From assembly GCA_902766815.1 (NCBI GenBank), contig CACXEZ010000064.1, positions 1 to 8,410 of the forward strand: a stretch of 8,410 nt of DNA, in the 5' to 3' direction. Position 1 is the first letter of the stretch. The number at the start of each line of letters is the position of its first letter. A program made the position numbers and the translations under genes. Shown one piece after another: positions 1-7,256 of the stretch. The DNA is from an uncultured Erysipelotrichaceae bacterium. Lineage in GTDB: Bacteria; Bacillota_I; Bacilli_A; RF39; UBA660. The notes beneath the pieces were generated by a model. The model searched no databases and had not been told where the DNA came from. It saw only the letters and a program-made list of their open reading frames with translations.

Positions 1-1
1 A

Positions 2-1516
2 ATGCAAAATAATCGTTTTCGTGTATCTTATATGATTGTGATTATTTTAGTAGGAATACTAGCGTTTTATTTAGGATTTAGCAACCAAAACAATAACGTA
101 CCATCTACAGTATATCAAGTATATCTAGATGGAAATGTGGTAGGTACAGTAAATGATCAAGATAAATTAGAAGAATACATCAACAAAAAAGAAGAAGCAG
201 TCAAGAAAAAATACGGTGTTAAGAAAGTATATATGCCTACAGGAGTTACCATAAAACAAGTAACTACCTATAGCAAAAATATAGACACTAACGAAGAAAT
301 TTATCAAAAAATTGTCGATAAAAAACAATTCACCATTAAAGGAACTATTATTACTATCAAAGACAAAAATGATAAAGAAAAAGAACCCAAGTACATCTAT
401 ACACTAAATAAACAAATATTTGATGATGCAGTAGTAGAATTAATCAAATCCTTTGTAACAGATGAAGAATACGAATCATATATGAACAGCACCCAAAAAG
501 AAATTGTTGATACAGGAAGTATTATTAGAAATATTGATATCGATGAAGATATTACTTATAAAAATGCCTACATTTCCATCAATGAAAACATTTTTACAAA
601 TTCTTCTATTTTAGCAAAATACCTATTATATGGAACGATAGATAAACAATCTACTTACATCGTAAAAGAAGGCGACACTGTTGAAACAGTTGCAAATCAA
701 AACAAATTAAATGTTCAAGAATTCTTAATAGCAAATTCTAATTTTAAAAGTGCTAATACCTTACTTTATGCAGGACAAGAAGTAAATGTCGGGTTAATTA
801 ATCCATTACTTAGTGTCGTAGTAGAAGTAAATAGTATTCGTGACGAAGAAGTTGCCTTTTCAGTTAGTGTTCGATATGATGAAAATGAAGCAAAAGGAAT
901 CGAATACGTTACCCAAGAAGGAGAAAATGGCCTATATAGAGTTAGTCGTGAACATCAATATATCAATGGACAGCTATCTGACTCAGTAAAATTAAATTCC
1001 GTAGAATTAAAGCCCAGTGTAAATAAAGTAATTGTTCGTGGAGATAAAGAAATTCCCCATATCGCTGACCTATCTTATTGGGCATGGCCAACAGAAACAC
1101 CATACACTATTACAACTTATTATGGATATCGTTGGGGATCAATGCATGCCGCAATTGATATCTATTATGGATATGGTTCTAATATCTATGCTGCCAATAA
1201 TGGCACAGTAATAGAAGTGAAAGGCGGATGTGTAGCGGGTAATTTATCATGTAATGGCAGACAAGGAAACTATGTCATTATCAATCATAATATAGGAAAT
1301 TATTATACCATCTATATGCATATGGCCTCATTTCAAGTACAAGTTGGTCAAGTCGTCAGTCGTGGACAAATTATAGGAAAAATGGGAAATACTGGAGAAG
1401 TATACCCAGTACCATCAACTTATAGTCCTTATAGTGGTACCCATTTGCATTTTGGTACCTATAAAGGCAATCCTCATGGTGGCGGTAGCCCCTTTGATCC
1501 CCTTAGTCTATATTAA
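2..1516 (+). CDS. Membrane-anchored M23 peptidase with LysM domain (peptidoglycan endopeptidase)
   Basis: This is probably a cell-wall hydrolase that cuts peptide cross-bridges of peptidoglycan outside the membrane. Residues 9-25 form one hydrophobic segment after a short basic N-terminus, giving an uncleaved anchor or signal. Residues 35-215 are lysine-rich and match no domain I can name. A LysM domain follows at about 219-264 (YIVKEGDTVETVA, ending YAGQEVNVG), then a G5-like beta segment at about 270-348, and an M23/LytM domain at about 365-500. The zinc site is complete: H382 and D386 (HAAID), H440 (YMHM), and H481/H483 (HLHF). Cysteines 410 and 417 may form a disulfide. The ATG lies at base 2, so its upstream signals are outside the window and an earlier start cannot be excluded. 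The stop overlaps the walJ start by one base (TAATG). The family call is secure; the exact bond cut is not known. Confidence 0.93.
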   Translation: MQNNRFRVSYMIVIILVGILAFYLGFSNQNNNVPSTVYQVYLDGNVVGTVNDQDKLEEYINKKEEAVKKKYGVKKVYMPTGVTIKQVTTYSKNIDTNEEIYQKIVDKKQFTIKGTIITIKDKNDKEKEPKYIYTLNKQIFDDAVVELIKSFVTDEEYESYMNSTQKEIVDTGSIIRNIDIDEDITYKNAYISINENIFTNSSILAKYLLYGTIDKQSTYIVKEGDTVETVANQNKLNVQEFLIANSNFKSANTLLYAGQEVNVGLINPLLSVVVEVNSIRDEEVAFSVSVRYDENEAKGIEYVTQEGENGLYRVSREHQYINGQLSDSVKLNSVELKPSVNKVIVRGDKEIPHIADLSYWAWPTETPYTITTYYGYRWGSMHAAIDIYYGYGSNIYAANNGTVIEVKGGCVAGNLSCNGRQGNYVIINHNIGNYYTIYMHMASFQVQVGQVVSRGQIIGKMGNTGEVYPVPSTYSPYSGTHLHFGTYKGNPHGGGSPFDPLSLY

Positions 1517-2274
1517 TGAAATTCATTGTATTATCAAGTGGTAGCAAAGGGAACACTACCTATATAGAATGTGGAAACACCAAAATTTTAATCGATCTAG
1601 GAAACAATTGTAAGTATGTAGTAAATAAATTGAAAGGTATTGGGGTAGACGCAAAAGATATTGATGGAATCTTAATAACTCATACTCACGTAGATCATAT
1701 TAAAGGACTAAAAGTATTTTTAAATAAATATAATACCAAAGTATATTTAACCAAACTAATGATAAGTGAATTAAATTATATTACCAATTATCAACCAATT
1801 ACATTAGGTAGTTTTTCAATAAAAGACTTTACCATCGAAGTTATAAAAACAAGCCATGACGCAAATGACTCAGTAGGATATATAATAAAAGGAGAGGGAA
1901 GAACAATAGTCTATATCACAGACACGGGATACATAAATGAAAAATATTTTAAAATCCTTACAAATGCCGATGCTTATATCCTTGAAAGTAATCATGACAT
2001 AGAAATGCTTTCCAATGGAAGATACCCCTTTCATCTAAGACAAAGAATTCTAGGGGATAAAGGACATATCTCTAATTATGACTGTTCTAGATATTTATCA
2101 GAATTTCTAGGAGATAAAACAAAATGTATCGTATTAGCCCATTTATCTGAAGAAAACAACACACCAAAGCTTGCATATGATGCTCTAATGGAAAGACTAA
2201 AAGAAGATGGAAAAACATTTGATAAAGTTATTATTGCAAAACAAGACGAAGAAACAGAGATGGTGGAAGTATGA
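1516..2274 (+). CDS. walJ: WalJ/YycJ metallo-beta-lactamase-fold hydrolase
   Basis: This is an MBL-fold metal-dependent phosphodiesterase-like protein of the YycJ/WalJ family, a cytoplasmic protein linked in Bacilli to coordination of cell-wall growth, division and replication. The 252-residue length is close to the usual size. Visible metal-site motifs are HTHVDH at 56-61, H114 (SHDA), D136 (TDTG), ESNHD at 157-161 and H209 (LAHLSEENN), and the GHISN block at 183-187 is typical of the family. Its start overlaps the stop of the M23 peptidase gene with no good ribosome binding site, so translation is probably coupled. Its TGA stop overlaps the rlmH start (ATGA). The gene order walJ then rlmH matches the end of the walRK locus of Bacilli, although the htrA gene often found between them is absent. 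The symbol rests on both motifs and context. Confidence 0.92.
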   Translation: MKFIVLSSGSKGNTTYIECGNTKILIDLGNNCKYVVNKLKGIGVDAKDIDGILITHTHVDHIKGLKVFLNKYNTKVYLTKLMISELNYITNYQPITLGSFSIKDFTIEVIKTSHDANDSVGYIIKGEGRTIVYITDTGYINEKYFKILTNADAYILESNHDIEMLSNGRYPFHLRQRILGDKGHISNYDCSRYLSEFLGDKTKCIVLAHLSEENNTPKLAYDALMERLKEDGKTFDKVIIAKQDEETEMVEV

Positions 2275-2705
2275 TCAGAATTATTTGTGTAGGAAAATTA
2301 AAAGAAAAATTTTATCAAGAAGCAACATTAGAATACTTAAAAAGATTACAAAAATATCATAAAGTAATAATAGAAGAAGTAATGGATAGTAATATGAAAC
2401 AAGAAAGTATACTAATCCAAAAAAAAATTCATGAAAAAGATTTTGTAGTCACATTAGAAATAGAAGGGAAAGAAATGAGCTCTAAAGAATTTTCTAATTT
2501 TTTAGACAAAACCTTTCTCAAGACAAGTTCCATCATTTTTATCATAGGAGGAAGTGATGGACTATCTGAAGAAATAAAGAAACGAGCAAATGAAAAAATA
2601 TCTTTCTCAAGATTAACATTTCCTCATCAATTATTTAGAGTAATTTTGTTAGAACAAATTTATCGAGGATTTAAAATTATAGCAAACGAAAGCTACCATA
2701 AATAA
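2271..2705 (+). CDS. rlmH: RlmH, 23S rRNA (pseudouridine-1915-N3) methyltransferase
   Basis: This SPOUT-class SAM-dependent enzyme methylates N3 of pseudouridine 1915 in helix 69 of 23S rRNA on the assembled ribosome. The N-terminus MIRIICVGKLKEK is typical. The SAM-binding knot is seen in IGGSDG at 92-97 and in FPHQLFRVILLEQIYR at 117-132, and the protein ends in the conserved SYHK. At 144 residues it is somewhat shorter than the usual 155-160, but both ends are present, so the missing length is internal. It starts inside the walJ stop (ATGA), with a weak GGTGGAAG ribosome binding site just upstream. Its identity is not in doubt. Confidence 0.97.
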   Translation: MIRIICVGKLKEKFYQEATLEYLKRLQKYHKVIIEEVMDSNMKQESILIQKKIHEKDFVVTLEIEGKEMSSKEFSNFLDKTFLKTSSIIFIIGGSDGLSEEIKKRANEKISFSRLTFPHQLFRVILLEQIYRGFKIIANESYHK

Positions 2706-2713
2706 AAGGAGGT
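2706..2713 (+). promoter_or_regulatory. Strong ribosome binding site of the rhomboid gene
   Basis: AAGGAGGT, almost a perfect match to the 16S anti-Shine-Dalgarno sequence, lies six bases before the ATG at 2720. It fixes that start and suggests the membrane protease is translated independently of rlmH. Confidence 0.85.
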
Positions 2714-2719
2714 AATCAT

Positions 2720-3325
2720 ATGAACTTTACACTAAATTTTCAATACAACTCCCTTGTAGTATTAACCTTCTTTTTCATTTCTCTATTTGCCCTTATCTTA
2801 AATCAAATAACAAAAGGAAAAAGTAATAAACAAATATTTTCATGTTATAGAAGTTCCATCCTAAACCCGCTTACTTATATAAGACTACTTACACATATCT
2901 TTGGACACGAAGGATGGAACCACTTTAAAAATAATTTTCTAATTATACTTTTAATAGGACCAAGCCTAGAAGAAAAATATGGGAGCATCAATCTAATAAT
3001 CATGATTATGATAACAGCTATCACCACTGGAATTTTACATAACATCTTCAAAAATACAAGACTATTAGGAGCTAGCGGTATAGCCTTCATGTTAGTATTA
3101 TTAAGATCATTTGTAAACATTGAAGAAGGAAATATCCCCCTAACGCTAGTACTAATATGTCTATTCTATGTAATAGATGAAATAAAAGATGGATTATTCA
3201 AAAAAGATCACATTTCTCATTTAGGACATTTAACAGGTGCAATATGTGGAATCTGCTTTGGATTTTATTTTTTAAATCATAATTCATTGATTGATTTATA
3301 TAACATATTAAAATCATTGATATAA
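2720..3325 (+). CDS. Rhomboid-family intramembrane serine protease
   Basis: This is a multi-pass membrane protein of 201 residues with about six hydrophobic segments (roughly 10-30, 72-86, 90-108, 115-131, 139-152 and 171-187). The rhomboid signatures are present: an HxxxN-type motif (H68 and N72 in WNHFKNN) before the second hydrophobic segment, the nucleophile motif GASG at 117-120 with serine 119, and a histidine motif at 167-177 (HLGHLTGAICG) in which H170 fits the HxxGxxxG catalytic position. It is therefore likely to be an active Ser-His protease cleaving membrane proteins within the bilayer; the substrate is unknown. It follows rlmH after 14 bases and precedes the RluA-type gene by 16 bases, so it is probably part of the same transcript. 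The antisense frame at 2875-3120 is a shadow of this gene. Confidence 0.87.
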   Translation: MNFTLNFQYNSLVVLTFFFISLFALILNQITKGKSNKQIFSCYRSSILNPLTYIRLLTHIFGHEGWNHFKNNFLIILLIGPSLEEKYGSINLIIMIMITAITTGILHNIFKNTRLLGASGIAFMLVLLRSFVNIEEGNIPLTLVLICLFYVIDEIKDGLFKKDHISHLGHLTGAICGICFGFYFLNHNSLIDLYNILKSLI

Positions 3326-3341
3326 TAGAGAGGAAAATACT

Positions 3342-4193
3342 ATGAAAGATCTAAAATTTAGAGTAGAGAAAGAAAATGATCTAGTAAAATTTCTATCCAT
3401 GAAAGGACTAGCAAAAAATAAAATTAAAACCTATGTAAAACTAGGATTTATCTATCTAAATAACACCAAAGTAACCAAGTTACCCATCACAATAAAAGAA
3501 CAAGATATAATAGAAATTAAAAAATTATCACCACTTAAAACAAGTTTTGAAATATTATACGAAGATAATAATTATTTAATCGTAAATAAAGAAGCTGGAC
3601 TATTAACAATCAGCACCAGCAAAGAAAATAAACACACTGAACTCACCTTATACAAAATGGTAAGAGAATATTTAAATCAAAAGAAAGAATATGCTTTTAT
3701 CGTCAACAGAATTGATAAAGAAACATCCGGAATTGTCGTATTCGTTAAGAATATATCCCTAAAAGAAAAGCTCCAAAATAATTGGAATCAATTAGTGAAA
3801 AAACGTGGATACATTGCAATAGTAAGTGGTAAAATTACTAAGTCAGGAAGAATAGAAAACTATCTATATGAAGACAAAATGACATTTTCACACAGTACCA
3901 AAATAGGAGGAAAACATGCCATAACAAATTACAAACCAATTCATAATAACAATCAATATACAATGTTAGATATTAACATAGAAACAGGAAGGAAAAATCA
4001 AATACGCGTCCATATGTCAGAAATGAACCATCCTATCATTGGAGATAAAAAGTACAAGTGTATAGATAATCCCTTACATAGATTAGGACTACATCACTAT
4101 GAAATCACCTTTCAAGATCCAATTAGCAATGAAATATTAAAAATAATAAAGAAAGCACCAAAGGAATTTTATGATCTATTTTCTAATCATTAA
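3342..4193 (+). CDS. RluA-family pseudouridine synthase with S4 domain
   Basis: This enzyme isomerises uridine to pseudouridine in rRNA or tRNA. An S4-like RNA-binding segment spans about residues 7-62, followed by the catalytic RluA domain from about 68 to 275. The catalytic aspartate is D125 in VNRIDKETSG; many family members have HRLD here, but asparagine in the first position is also found in Bacillota paralogues. The second signature is TGRKNQIRVHM at 215-225, with N219 where HQIR is more usual, and GDKKY follows at 234-238. The length of 283 residues is close to the family norm. A purine-rich ribosome binding site (AGAGGAAAA) precedes the ATG. The target nucleotide cannot be told from sequence alone: RluD-, RluC- and YjbO-type specificities all remain possible. 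The 3' end overlaps the next gene by 23 bases. Confidence 0.93.
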   Translation: MKDLKFRVEKENDLVKFLSMKGLAKNKIKTYVKLGFIYLNNTKVTKLPITIKEQDIIEIKKLSPLKTSFEILYEDNNYLIVNKEAGLLTISTSKENKHTELTLYKMVREYLNQKKEYAFIVNRIDKETSGIVVFVKNISLKEKLQNNWNQLVKKRGYIAIVSGKITKSGRIENYLYEDKMTFSHSTKIGGKHAITNYKPIHNNNQYTMLDINIETGRKNQIRVHMSEMNHPIIGDKKYKCIDNPLHRLGLHHYEITFQDPISNEILKIIKKAPKEFYDLFSNH

Positions 4194-4413
4194 TTTCATA
4201 ACGTTACTTTTATGTTTTATTGATAAAAAAAACGCTATCAAGAGAAAGGATCGCATTCCAGAAAAAGTCTTATTATTTCTATCATTGATCGGAGGATGTT
4301 TTGGAATGCTAATAGGTATGAATTTATTTCACCACAAGACACAAAAATTAAAATTCAAATTAGTATATCTCTTTTGTATTCTATGGGTAATATTATATCT
4401 TAATTCAAAATAA
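4171..4413 (+). CDS. DUF1294 small membrane protein
   Basis: This 80-residue membrane protein belongs to the DUF1294 family, whose function is unknown. The family signature is clear: D18-K19 with A22 (DKKNA), RIPE at 28-31, a GG pair at 41-42 followed by a hydrophobic segment, and the HHKT motif at 54-57 before the third hydrophobic segment (about 62-77). The other hydrophobic segments are at about 1-16 and 33-50. The start lies inside the end of the pseudouridine synthase gene, with AAGGA five bases before the ATG. The 23-base overlap suggests coupled translation. It is the last gene of the upstream run, since a new promoter begins 23 bases after its stop. Confidence 0.87.
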   Translation: MIYFLIINFITLLLCFIDKKNAIKRKDRIPEKVLLFLSLIGGCFGMLIGMNLFHHKTQKLKFKLVYLFCILWVILYLNSK

Positions 4414-4436
4414 AGAACAGATGTAACAAAAAAAAG

Positions 4437-4465
4437 TTGACACAAGTCAAAAGGTATGATAAGAT
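4437..4465 (+). promoter_or_regulatory. Sigma-A-type promoter of rpsP-khpA
   Basis: A perfect -35 box TTGACA (4437-4442) is followed after 17 bases by TAAGAT (4460-4465), with an extended -10 TG at 4457-4458. It sits 32 bases before the rpsP start codon. This is the best promoter in the window and suits a highly expressed ribosomal protein gene. It also shows that the TTG at 4437 is promoter sequence, not a start codon. Confidence 0.85.
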
Positions 4466-4496
4466 AAAATACATAAAGAAAAGGAGGAGAAAAAAT

Positions 4497-4769
4497 ATGG
4501 CAGTTAAAATTAGACTAAAAAGAATGGGAGCAAAAAAAGCACCATTTTACAGAATTGTGGTAGCAGACTCTAGAAGTCCTAGAGATGGTAAAGTAATCGA
4601 AACATTGGGTACTTACAATCCACTAACAAATCCGGCTGAAATCAAAGTAGACGAGGAAAAGACTTTAGCAAGACTAGCAACTGGAGCACAACCTACAGAT
4701 ACAGTAAAAAATATTTTAAGTAAAGCTGGAATTATGGAAAAATTTCATAATCAAAGACAAGGGAAGTAA
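4497..4769 (+). CDS. rpsP: 30S ribosomal protein S16
   Basis: This is a structural protein of the 30S subunit needed for small-subunit assembly. The 90-residue product has the typical S16 start ([20 protein letters not shown]), then [12 protein letters not shown] and LGTYNP. The chosen ATG at 4497 lies nine bases after AAGGAGG (4481-4487) and gives the normal family length. The frame stays open upstream to a TTG at 4437, but that TTG is part of the -35 box, and the extra 20 residues are not found in S16. The stop overlaps the khpA start (TAATG). In many Bacillota, ffh lies upstream and khpA-rimM-trmD-rplS downstream; only khpA is retained here. Confidence 0.98.
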   Translation: MAVKIRLKRMGAKKAPFYRIVVADSRSPRDGKVIETLGTYNPLTNPAEIKVDEEKTLARLATGAQPTDTVKNILSKAGIMEKFHNQRQGK

Positions 4770-5020
4770 TGATGGATTTTGTACTATTAACAAAAACTAT
4801 AGTAGATATGCTTGTTAAGAATAAGGAAGCTGTATCCGTTAGTGAGTATGAAACTGATGATGAAAATTTAATTCAAATTGAAGTTATGGTAGATTCTGAT
4901 GATCTAGGGATTGTAATCGGTAAAAACGGAAAAACAATTACATCTATTCGAAATATTGTACAAGCAAGTGCGACAATAAATGGTGGAAAAAAAATAAAAA
5001 TCAATGTTGATTCTTATTAA
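4769..5020 (+). CDS. khpA: KhpA, KH-domain RNA-binding protein
   Basis: This small RNA-binding protein (YlqC family) consists of one KH domain and in other Bacillota pairs with KhpB (Jag/EloR) to control RNAs involved in cell elongation and division. The 83 residues include the KH loop GKNG at 51-54 within IGKNGKTITSIR, and the protein ends in the usual short basic strand KKIKINV. Two adjacent ATG codons occur at 4769 and 4772; AAGGGA (4759-4764) is 4 or 7 bases away, so the second is slightly better placed. It overlaps rpsP by one base and shares its promoter. The gene is intact, although an insertion-sequence remnant starts 19 bases after its stop. Confidence 0.95.
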   Translation: MMDFVLLTKTIVDMLVKNKEAVSVSEYETDDENLIQIEVMVDSDDLGIVIGKNGKTITSIRNIVQASATINGGKKIKINVDSY

Positions 5021-5038
5021 TAAAGTTAAACAAAAAGA

Positions 5039-5064
5039 GGGTTCTTCGAATTTTTATGGACCCA
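5039..5064 (+). repeat. Left terminal inverted repeat of the IS remnant
   Basis: It begins GGGTTCTTCGAA and ends ATGGACCCA. Aligned with the reverse complement of the right end, it shares GGGT, CTT, AATTTT and ATGGACCCA, with three mismatches and one gap. The outer GGGTTC and inner GGACCC are also nearly complementary within this one end. Confidence 0.8.
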
Positions 5065-5068
5065 AAGG

Positions 5069-5103
5069 AAAATTAGACTAAAATTTTGAGTCTAATTTTT
5101 TTC
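5069..5103 (+). terminator. Rho-independent terminator after khpA, inside the IS left end
   Basis: An 11-bp perfect stem (AAAATTAGACT at 5069-5079 with AGTCTAATTTT at 5089-5099) has a nine-base loop and runs into a T-rich tail. It is AT-rich but long. It lies just inside the left inverted repeat and would end transcripts from rpsP-khpA before the transposase remnant. Confidence 0.7.
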
Positions 5104-5134
5104 ACATAAAAACAAAAGAGATTGCAACATTATA

Positions 5135-5996
5135 ACTAATTCCATCTTAAAATTATTAAATATGGAAAATGAAAACTTAAATTTCTATGAATTTTTAGAA
5201 AAGCATCAAGTTAAAGATAAAAAGATGTCTAGTCATATTAGGATATTTAAAAAATGATTTTGAATATTATCCTAAATGTGAATGAATTATCGAACATACA
5301 ATGATAAAAAAGAAATAGATACATCTTTAATTAAAATAAAACATCTGAATTAACTGCATATTTAAAATTAAATAAACAAATTTATAAATATAAAAATTGT
5401 CATAGAAAAACTACAGCTCAATCTTCTATTGTTGACTACGGGTGTTACATTAGCAATAATACTAAACTTGCTGTATTTGCCTGTGCTAAAGAGCAAACAC
5501 CAAAGTCTTTAATTTCAAGAGTATAGACTATCCGCCCAAAGCTATATGTATAGATGAAATACCATTTATGAAAAAAATTTAGATATTTTAAAGAATTAAT
5601 GACTGAAACCGATGTTGTAGATTACTTGTTAGATAAAGATAAAATACTAGAGAACTCTTATGACCTATATTAAGATATATCATATTATTTAAACATAGAA
5701 ATTATGAATCATTTCATAGAATTATTAATGAACAATATGATAATATTTCAAAAGAGATAAAGAGCACTCTAAAAACTTTTAGAAAATATTCAGAATATAT
5801 ATAAAAATCCTTTAACCTATTCTTATAATAATGGAGTTATGGAAGAAATAATAATACTTGTAAACTAATGAAACGAATATCTTTTGATTATAAAAATTTT
5901 AGAAACACGAAAGCAAGATTAATGATTATTACAAATATTTTTAGAAAGTCAAAAAGAGAGTACCATACAAAGTACAGTACTCTACAATTTGTATAA
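5135..5996 (+). pseudogene. ISL3-type transposase, broken by frameshifts, stops and deletion
   Basis: Family-like segments can be read in shifting frames: 5135-5257 (TNSILKLLNMENENLNFYEF), 5238-5318 with a degraded zinc-ribbon (YPKC), and 5341-5526 (YKYKNCHRKTTAQSS, then VFACAKEQTPKSLISRV). Next come 5535-5582 with the first catalytic aspartate in CIDEIPFMKK, 5587-5673, 5682-5804 (HRNYESFHRIINEQYDN) and 5806-5847 (YSYNNGVMEE, whose first E is probably the third catalytic acid). The last is 5850-5996 (NNTCKLMKRISFDYKNFRN, then KARLMIITNIFRK), which resembles the conserved ISL3 C-terminus. The stretch between the first acidic residue and the C-terminal helices, which should carry the second catalytic aspartate, is missing. 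Only about 290 codons remain, so no active enzyme can be made. Confidence 0.78.
5951..5983 (-). terminator. Candidate terminator for minus-strand transcripts, inside the IS right end
   Basis: Read on the minus strand, AGAGTAC (5983-5977) pairs with GTACTCT (5963-5957) across a 13-base loop and is followed by CTTTTT. It would stop transcripts arriving from the membrane-protein gene at 6036-7154. The seven-pair stem is modest, so this is a candidate. A second palindrome, GTATAATTTTTTATAC (5991-6006), abuts the right inverted repeat. Confidence 0.5.
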
Positions 5997-6006
5997 TTTT
6001 TTATAC

Positions 6007-6031
6007 TGGGTCCATCAAAATTTTAAGACCC
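6007..6031 (-). repeat. Right terminal inverted repeat of the IS remnant
   Basis: Read on the minus strand it runs GGGTCTTAAAATTTTG then ATGGACCCA, matching the left end in 22 of 26 aligned positions. The outermost base lies four bases from the stop codon of the minus-strand gene. GGGTC and GACCC within this single end also form an interrupted palindrome around AAAATTTT. Confidence 0.8.
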
Positions 6032-6035
6032 CCTT

Positions 6036-7154
6036 TTATTTTATAATATAAGGATTGTCATAAGTTCCATCACCAGATACATACAACGCATCTTTAACTA
6101 AATGGAATACATGTCTAACATAAGCAGAACCATTAGCAGAAGATAAGTTAGCACTTTTGTCAATACGATACACATTATAAGTTTTCTCACTATTAGCAGT
6201 CATCACCCACCAAGGATACTTGTATTTAGCCAAATAATTATAATTCATACAAGAAGCACTAATACTAGTAGTACAATTTGCATCCAAGCTAGCATTCATA
6301 TAGTCATATAAAGGAAGTAACCCAATAAACTGATTCTCCATAACAACACCTTTTTCCAAAGTTCCAGTTTTATCAGTATCTTTGCTACTTCTTTTACCAA
6401 TAGCTAGAGGATAAGCAACCACTAAAGATTTATAATCCACTAAAGTAGTTTTATTAACACCTAAAATAGTCGTACCACGATATAAATTATCCAAATATTC
6501 TTTTATTTTACTAACAGAATAATCATTAATTCCAATAATAGAATTTTTATCAATATTATAACGATCATCCCATACCATAGACTCAGACTTTTCTGCATAA
6601 ATAATCACAGCTTCCTCATTAGAAAACTTAACAATTCTATACATCTTACCAGATAATTTTAAATAGTTATGAACCGAATCCCCACGAAAGACTAGTTCTT
6701 CATTTAAATTATATAAACCATTACCATTTTCTACAATAGGTTGATATTCCTTGATATAATCAATAAACTTTAAGGTTTTATATTTAGTACCACAATCAAG
6801 ATTTGGAGTATATCGATAAGTTTGATTAACATTAGTAATCATAACACTTCCTTTGCAACTAACACTATCATCCTTCAAGTACTCATCAAGTTTTTTCATT
6901 TCCTCTGTTCTAACTAAATCACTAACCGACAAGGTAACAGAATCATTAATATTTTTTGGTAAATTATTACTATTCTTAGTCATATAATTTTTAGCAGCCT
7001 CTAACATAATATTTTCAATCTCAGAATAAGATCTCTTATAAAAGAATTTATTATAAATAAAGGCTCCTCCAAATAAAATAACAATAATTAACACTAAAAA
7101 AGTAACAACCAAAATAATTTTTTTCTTCCCAATTTTTTCAATTTTTTCTTTCAT
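6036..7154 (-). CDS. Membrane-anchored extracellular protein with pilin-like and DUF6273-like parts
   Basis: The 372-residue product has a basic N-terminus and one hydrophobic segment at about 12-34, so the rest probably lies outside the cell. Residues 42-125 (YSEIENIMLEAAKNYM, then paired cysteines C100 and C121) recall pseudopilin-like surface proteins of AT-rich gut Bacilli. Residues about 150-372 resemble DUF6273-type domains: a beta-rich core, then PWWVMTANSE at 314-323, YVRHVFHLV at 345-353 and a GDGTYDNPYII end at 361-371. A second cysteine pair is C294 and C302. Function is unknown; binding or surface display is a guess. The ATG at 7152-7154 has GAGGGA five bases upstream and a good promoter. 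Upstream lies a divergent XRE regulator gene, a possible controller. The 3' end abuts the IS remnant, but the GDGT...NPYII ending looks complete, so the gene is probably not truncated. Confidence 0.85.
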   Translation of the reverse strand: MKEKIEKIGKKKIILVVTFLVLIIVILFGGAFIYNKFFYKRSYSEIENIMLEAAKNYMTKNSNNLPKNINDSVTLSVSDLVRTEEMKKLDEYLKDDSVSCKGSVMITNVNQTYRYTPNLDCGTKYKTLKFIDYIKEYQPIVENGNGLYNLNEELVFRGDSVHNYLKLSGKMYRIVKFSNEEAVIIYAEKSESMVWDDRYNIDKNSIIGINDYSVSKIKEYLDNLYRGTTILGVNKTTLVDYKSLVVAYPLAIGKRSSKDTDKTGTLEKGVVMENQFIGLLPLYDYMNASLDANCTTSISASCMNYNYLAKYKYPWWVMTANSEKTYNVYRIDKSANLSSANGSAYVRHVFHLVKDALYVSGDGTYDNPYIIK

Positions 7155-7179
7155 TAAAATCCCTCACTCACTCGAAATA

Positions 7180-7208
7180 ATTATATCAAAAAAAACACTG
7201 TTTTTCAA
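7180..7208 (-). promoter_or_regulatory. Promoter of the minus-strand membrane-protein gene
   Basis: On the minus strand, TTGAAA (7208-7203) is followed after 17 bases by a perfect TATAAT (7185-7180), 25 bases before the start codon. The spacer contains a run of eight T. The short leader carries the GAGGGA ribosome binding site. Confidence 0.75.
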
Positions 7209-7256
7209 CTAAACCTTAAAAAGAAACAAAAAATTCACAAAAAAGAAATTTTTTTC

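Larger units (their letters stand above)
5039..6031. mobile_element. Decayed ISL3-type insertion sequence
   Basis: A 993-bp remnant is bounded by imperfect inverted repeats of 26 and 25 bases (22 of 26 aligned positions identical) and contains a ruined plus-strand transposase resembling the ISL3 family. Intact ISL3 elements are usually about 1.3-1.5 kb, so roughly a third is missing. I find no matching 8-bp target duplication: the flanks are CAAAAAGA on the left and CCTTTTAT on the right. The insertion is therefore old, or one flank was rearranged. The element fills the whole gap between khpA and the minus-strand gene ending at 6036. Besides the transposase it holds terminator-like hairpins near both ends. 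Confidence 0.75.

Noticed and set aside
2875..3120. An 81-codon minus-strand frame
   Set aside because: It lies wholly inside the rhomboid gene, matches no family, and has no plausible ribosome binding site.
4437..4496. TTG start adding 20 residues to ribosomal protein S16
   Set aside because: The TTG is part of a perfect -35 box, and the extra residues are absent from S16 proteins; the ATG at 4497 has a strong ribosome binding site.
5105..6000. CRISPR array, tRNA or riboswitch in the long gene-poor stretch
   Set aside because: No regularly spaced repeats, cloverleaf or known leader structure is visible; the stretch is explained by transposase fragments.
5031..6039. Target-site duplication around the IS remnant
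   Set aside because: The 8-base flanks CAAAAAGA and CCTTTTAT do not match in direct orientation.
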